Positions 60,031 to 64,000 of a stretch of DNA of 64,000 nt are shown here, one piece after another. The DNA is taken from contig NC_079878.1 of assembly GCF_029227915.1 (NCBI RefSeq), positions 17,982,001 through 18,046,000 on the forward strand. Reading direction: 5' to 3'. Source of the DNA: Hydractinia symbiolongicarpus (taxonomy: Eukaryota; Cnidaria; Hydrozoa; Anthoathecata; Hydractiniidae). The notes below the pieces were generated by a model, which had not been told where the DNA came from, ran no database searches, and saw nothing but the letters and a program-made list of their open reading frames with translations. The position numbers and the translations under genes are program-made. Within the stretch, counting starts at the first letter, position 1; every line of letters begins with the position of its first letter.

Positions 60031-62480
60031 CGGTGAGGATCGGTTCAGTCTTTTCACTCTCAATGGACTACGACGTCTCAAGTGGTTTTCCAATCCGCAA
60101 TGGCCATAAAAAACCGTCAAGTACGTGCACAGTCTTCCAAAAGTTATAATACGGTCTTATGCAGCCTAATAGGGGCCTTATACGTGAATTACGTGCTTCT
60201 ACGAGCATATCGGTGAGGATCGGTTCAGTCTTTCCACTCTCAATGGATTACGACGTCTCAACTAGTTTTATAATCCGCAATGGCCATAAAAAACCGTCAA
60301 GTACGTGCACAGTCTTCCAAAAGGTTATAATACCGTCTTTTGCAGCCTAATAAGGGCCTTACACGTAAATGACATGCTTCTACGAGCATAGACCGGCGGG
60401 GATCAGTCTAATCCTTTCACACTCTATGAACTACGACGCCTCAAGTCGTTTTCCATTCTGCAATGGCCATAGAACACCATCAACTGCATGCACGGCCTTC
60501 TAAAATTTGTAGTACGGTCTTATGCAGCATAATAGGGGCCTTATACGTGAATTACGTGCTTCTACGAGTATAGACCGGTGAGGATAAATGACATGCTTCT
60601 ACGAGCATAGACCGGCGGGGATCAGTCTAATCCTTTCACACTCTATGAACTACGACGCCTCAAATCGTTTTCTATTCCGCAATAGCCATAGAACACCGTC
60701 AAGTACGTGCACAATCTTCTAAAGGTTATAATACGGCCTTTTGCAGCCTAATAAGAGCCTAACACGCAAGTCACGACCTTCCCGGAGCCCAGAATTGTTG
60801 CCATAGGTCTAGTCATTCCAGTCATCATGAACTACGACGCCTCAAGTCGTTTTCCATTCTGCAATGGCAATAGAACACCATCAACTGCATGCACGACCTT
60901 CTAAAATTTGTAGTACGGTCTTTTGCAGCCTAATAGGGGCCTTATACGTTAATTACGTGCTTCTACGAGCATAGACCGGTGAGGATCGGTTCAGTCTTTC
61001 CACTCTAATTGGACTACGACGTCTCAAGTCGTTTTCCATTCCGCAATGGCCATAGAACACCGTCAAGTACGTACTCAGTCTTCCAAAACGTTATAATACG
61101 GCCTTTGGCTGTCGAATAAAGGCCTTACACGTAAATGACATGCTTCTACGAGCATAGACCGGCGGGGATCAGTCTAATCCTTTCACACTCTATGAACTAC
61201 GACGCCTCAAATCGTTTTCTATTCCGCAATAGCCATAGAACACCGTCAAGTACGTGCACAATCTTCTAAAGGTTATAATACGGCCTTTTGCAGCCTAATA
61301 AGAGCCTAACACGCAAGTCACGACCTTCCCGGAGCCCAGAATTGTTGCCATAGGTCTAGTCATTCCAGTCATCATGAACTACGACGCCTCAAGTCGTTTT
61401 CCATTCTGCAATGGCAATAGAACACCATCAACTGCATGCACGACCTTCTAAAATTTGTAGTACGGTCTTTTGCAGCCTAATAGGGGCCTTATACGTTAAT
61501 TACGTGCTTCTACGAGCATAGACCGGTGAGGATCGGTTCAGTCTTTCCACTCTAATTGGACTACGACGTCTCAAGTCGTTTTCCATTCCGCAATGGCCAT
61601 AGAACACCGTCAAGTACGTACTCAGTCTTCCAAAACGTTATAATACGGCCTTTGGCTGTCGAATAAAGGCCTTACACGTAAATGACGAGCTTCTACGAGC
61701 AAACACCGGCGGGGATCAGTCTAGTCCTCTCGCACTCCATGAACTACGACGCCTCAAATCGTTTTCTATTCCGCAATGGCCATAGAACACCGTCAAGTAC
61801 GTGCACAAACTTCTAAAGGTTATAATACGGCCTTTTGCAGCCTAATAAGAGCCTAACACGTAAATCACGACCTTCCCGGAGCCCAGACTTGTTGCCATAG
61901 GTCTAGTCCTTCCACTCATCATGGACTACGACGCCTCAAGTCGTTTTTCATTCTGCAATGGCCATAGAACACCATCAACTGCATGCACGGCCTTCTAAAA
62001 TTTGTAGTACGGTCTTTTGCAGCCTAATAGGGGCCTTATACGTGAATGACGCGCTTCTACGAGCATAGACAGGTGGCAGAAGGTCTAGTCCTTCCACTCA
62101 TCATGGACTACGACGCCTCAAGTCGTTTTCCATTCAGCAATGGCCATAGAACAATGTGAAGTACGTGCACAGTCTTCCAAAAGGTTATAACACGGCCTTT
62201 TGCAGCCTAATAAAGGCCTTACAAGTAAATGACGTGCTTCTACCAGCATAGACAGGTGGCCATTGGTCTAGTCCTTGCACTCTTAATGGACTACGACGTC
62301 TCAAGTGGTTTTCCAATCCGCAATGGCCATAAAAAACCGTCAAGTACGTGCACAGTCTTCCAAAAGGTTATAATACTGTCTTATGCAGCCTAATAGGGGC
62401 CTTATACATGAATTACGTGCTTCTACGAGCATAGATCGGTGAGGATCGGTTCAGTCTTTCCACTCTCAATGGATTACGAC
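60031..62480 (+). repeat. Higher-order unit, copy 3, with an internal trimer duplication
   Basis: About 1.0 kb (60,031-61,038) matches 57,075-58,082 at an offset of 2,956 bp. A 545-bp trimer is then duplicated: AATTGTTGCC followed by ATTCCAGTCATCATGAACT lies near 60,793 and 61,338, and TACGTACTCAGTC with TTTGGCTGTCG near 61,068 and 61,613. The next unit begins with the TTTTATAATCC monomer near 62,490. Confidence 0.75.
60460..60678 (+). repeat. 219-bp extended monomer 6
   Basis: Join at 60,582, 2,956 bp after the previous one. It is followed by a class F-like monomer with GCAATAGCC, as at all the other sites. Confidence 0.9.
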
Positions 62481-62685
62481 GTCTCAACTAGTTTTATAAT
62501 CCGCAATGGCCATAAAAAACCGTCAAGTACGTGCACAGTCTTCCAAAAGGTTATAATACCGTCTTTTGCAGCCTAATAAGGGCCTTACACGTAAATGACA
62601 TGCTTCTACGAGCATAGACCGGCGGGGATCAGTCTAATCCTTTCACACTCTATGAACTACGACGCCTCAAGTCGTTTTCCATTCT

Positions 62686-62904
62686 GCAATGGCCATAGAA
62701 CACCATCAACTGCATGCACGGCCTTCTAAAATTTGTAGTACGGTCTTATGCAGCATAATAGGGGCCTTATACGTGAATTACGTGCTTCTACGAGTATAGA
62801 CCGGTGAGGATAAATGACATGCTTCTACGAGCATAGACCGGCGGGGATCAGTCTAATCCTTTCACACTCTATGAACTACGACGCCTCAAATCGTTTTCTA
62901 TTCC
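62686..62904 (+). repeat. 219-bp extended monomer 7
   Basis: Join at 62,808, 2,226 bp after the previous one. The next monomer differs from its counterparts (GTTCGTGCACAAACTTC), showing that the higher-order unit is breaking up here. Confidence 0.9.
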
Positions 62905-64000
62905 GCAATAGCCATAGAACACCGTCAAGTTCGTGCACAAACTTCTAAAGGTTATAATACGGCCTTTTGCAGCCTAATAAGAGCCTAACACGTAAATCAC
63001 GACCTTCCCGGAGCCCAGACTTGTTGCCATAGGTCTAGTCCTTCCACTCATCATGGACTACGACGCCTCAAGTCGTTTTTCATTCTGCAATGGCCATAGA
63101 ACACCATCAACTGCATGCACGGCCTTCTAAAATTTGTAGTACGGTCTTTTGCAGCCTAATAGGGGCCTTATACATGAATTACGTGCTTCTACGAGCATAG
63201 ACCGGTGAGGATCGGTTCAGTCTTTCCACTCTCAATGGACTACGACGTCTCAAGTGGTTTTCCATTCCGCAATGGCCATGGAACACCGTCAAGTACGTGC
63301 ACAATCTTCTAAAGGATATAATACGGCCTATTGCAGGCTAATAAGGGTCTTCCACGTAAATGACGTGCTTTTACGAGCATAAACAGGTGGCCACAGGTAT
63401 AGTCCTTGCACTCTTAATGGACTACGACGCGTCAAGTCGTTTTCCATTCCTCAGTGGCCATAGAACACCATCAACTACATGCGCAGTCTTCTAAAGGCTG
63501 TAATACGGCTTTTTGCAGCCTAACAGGGACCTTACACGTAAATCACGTGCTTCAAGTAGCCTAGACCGGCGGGGATCAGTCTAGTCCTTTCACACTCTAT
63601 GAACTACGACGCCTCAAATCGTTTTTCATTCTGCAATGGCCATAGAGCACCATCAACTGCATGCACGGCCTTCTAAAATTTGTAGTACGGTCTTTTGCAG
63701 CCTAATAGGTGCCTTATTTGCGAATTACGTGCTTCTACAAGCATAGACCGGTGAGGATCGGTTCAGTCTTTCCACTCTCAATGGACTACGACGTCTCAAG
63801 TGGTTTTCCATTCCGTAATGGCCATGGAACACCGTCAAGTACGTGCACAATCTTCTAAAGGATTTAATACGGCCTATTGCAGGCTAATAAGGGTCTTCCA
63901 CGTAAATGACGTGCTTCTACGAGCATAGACAGGTGGCCACAGGTATAGTCCTTGCACTCTTAATGGACTACGACGCGTCAAGTCGTTTTCCATTCCTCAG

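Larger units (their letters stand above)
1..64000 (+). repeat. Tandem satellite array, ~182-bp monomer, spans whole window
   Basis: The anchor GCAATGGCCATAG, or a one- or two-base variant (TCAATGGCC, TCAGTGGCC, GCATTGGCC, GCAATAGCC), recurs every 181-183 bp from position 62 to the end, for example at 62, 245, 427, 609, 790, 973 and 1155. All copies seen run in the same direction and abut with no intervening sequence. Nothing non-satellite interrupts the array, so every gene-free stretch here is explained by it. Copies in different classes differ clearly, mostly in the first ~120 bases after the anchor, while copies in matching positions of duplicated blocks are nearly identical, which is the signature of higher-order repeats. 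The window starts and ends inside the array. A eukaryotic heterochromatic location is inferred; the species and satellite family are not recognised. Confidence 0.98.

Noticed and set aside
1-64000. CRISPR array
   Set aside because: The repeated unit fills the whole 182 bp and is directly adjacent to the next; there are no short conserved repeats with unique spacers, and no cas-like gene.
1-64000. TATAATAC in most monomers as a bacterial -10 promoter or a TATA box
   Set aside because: It is part of the satellite consensus, has no consistent upstream partner element or downstream gene, and the array looks eukaryotic. Satellite transcription is possible but not shown by this motif.
1-64000. CENP-B box
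   Set aside because: I looked for TTCG followed by CGGG at the required spacing; CTTCCCGGAGCCC and TTCGTCATTAG are the nearest-looking places and do not fit.
1-64000. 5S rDNA, tRNA-derived or other Pol III repeat (GGATCGGTTCAGTC resembles a B box)
   Set aside because: The match to the B-box consensus is partial, no A box lies at a proper distance, no tRNA cloverleaf can be drawn, and the sequence does not resemble 5S rRNA.

Overview
The window is one uninterrupted block of satellite DNA. A unit of about 182 bp is repeated head to tail, always in the same orientation, from the first base to the last (about 350 copies). I see no protein-coding gene, RNA gene, transposon, retroelement, telomere repeat, rDNA or unique sequence. 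The open frames of 60-180 codons all re-read the same few satellite variants, so none is annotated as a gene. A gene-free array of this kind points to a eukaryotic nuclear chromosome, probably centromeric, pericentromeric, knob or subtelomeric heterochromatin. The monomer length is in the range common for plant satellites, but I do not recognise the sequence and cannot name the organism or family.

The monomer can be phased on an anchor, GCAATGGCCATAGAACACC, which recurs every 181-183 bp. Its 5' half (roughly 20-120 bases after the anchor) separates the copies into classes, labelled here A to I. The 3' half (ACTACGACGYCTCAAG, then GTTTTCCATTCC) is much more uniform. Five classes occur in a fixed order, F-G-E-D-I, as a pentamer of exactly 910 bp. 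I count 12 intact pentamers and 2 shortened ones.

Layout: (1) 1-18 kb: pentamers embedded in larger units. A 4,726-bp block (about 7.75-12.48 kb) is followed directly by a near-identical copy (about 12.48-17.2 kb), and each contains a nested 7-monomer (1,272-bp) higher-order repeat. (2) 18-37 kb: dense pentamers, 7- and 9-monomer duplications, and a segment present three times (about 19.2, 30.1 and 34.5 kb). Class H monomers (CATAAAAAACC) first appear at 21.9 kb. (3) 37-50 kb: no pentamers; a 6.3-kb segment and its 5.7-kb partner lie almost side by side and differ by a clean three-monomer deletion. (4) 50-54 kb: three pentamers return, one of them shortened. (5) 54.6-63 kb: a higher-order repeat of 2.2-3.0 kb built around a marker monomer of 219 bp. 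The window ends inside the array.

The parts do not form a pathway. The biological content is evolutionary and structural: nested tandem duplication, hybrid monomers from unequal exchange, conversion-like patches, CpG decay, and a recurring set of short dyad and ACGT motifs in each monomer. All class assignments and boundaries were made by eye; boundaries are good to roughly 20 bp unless they fall on the anchor.
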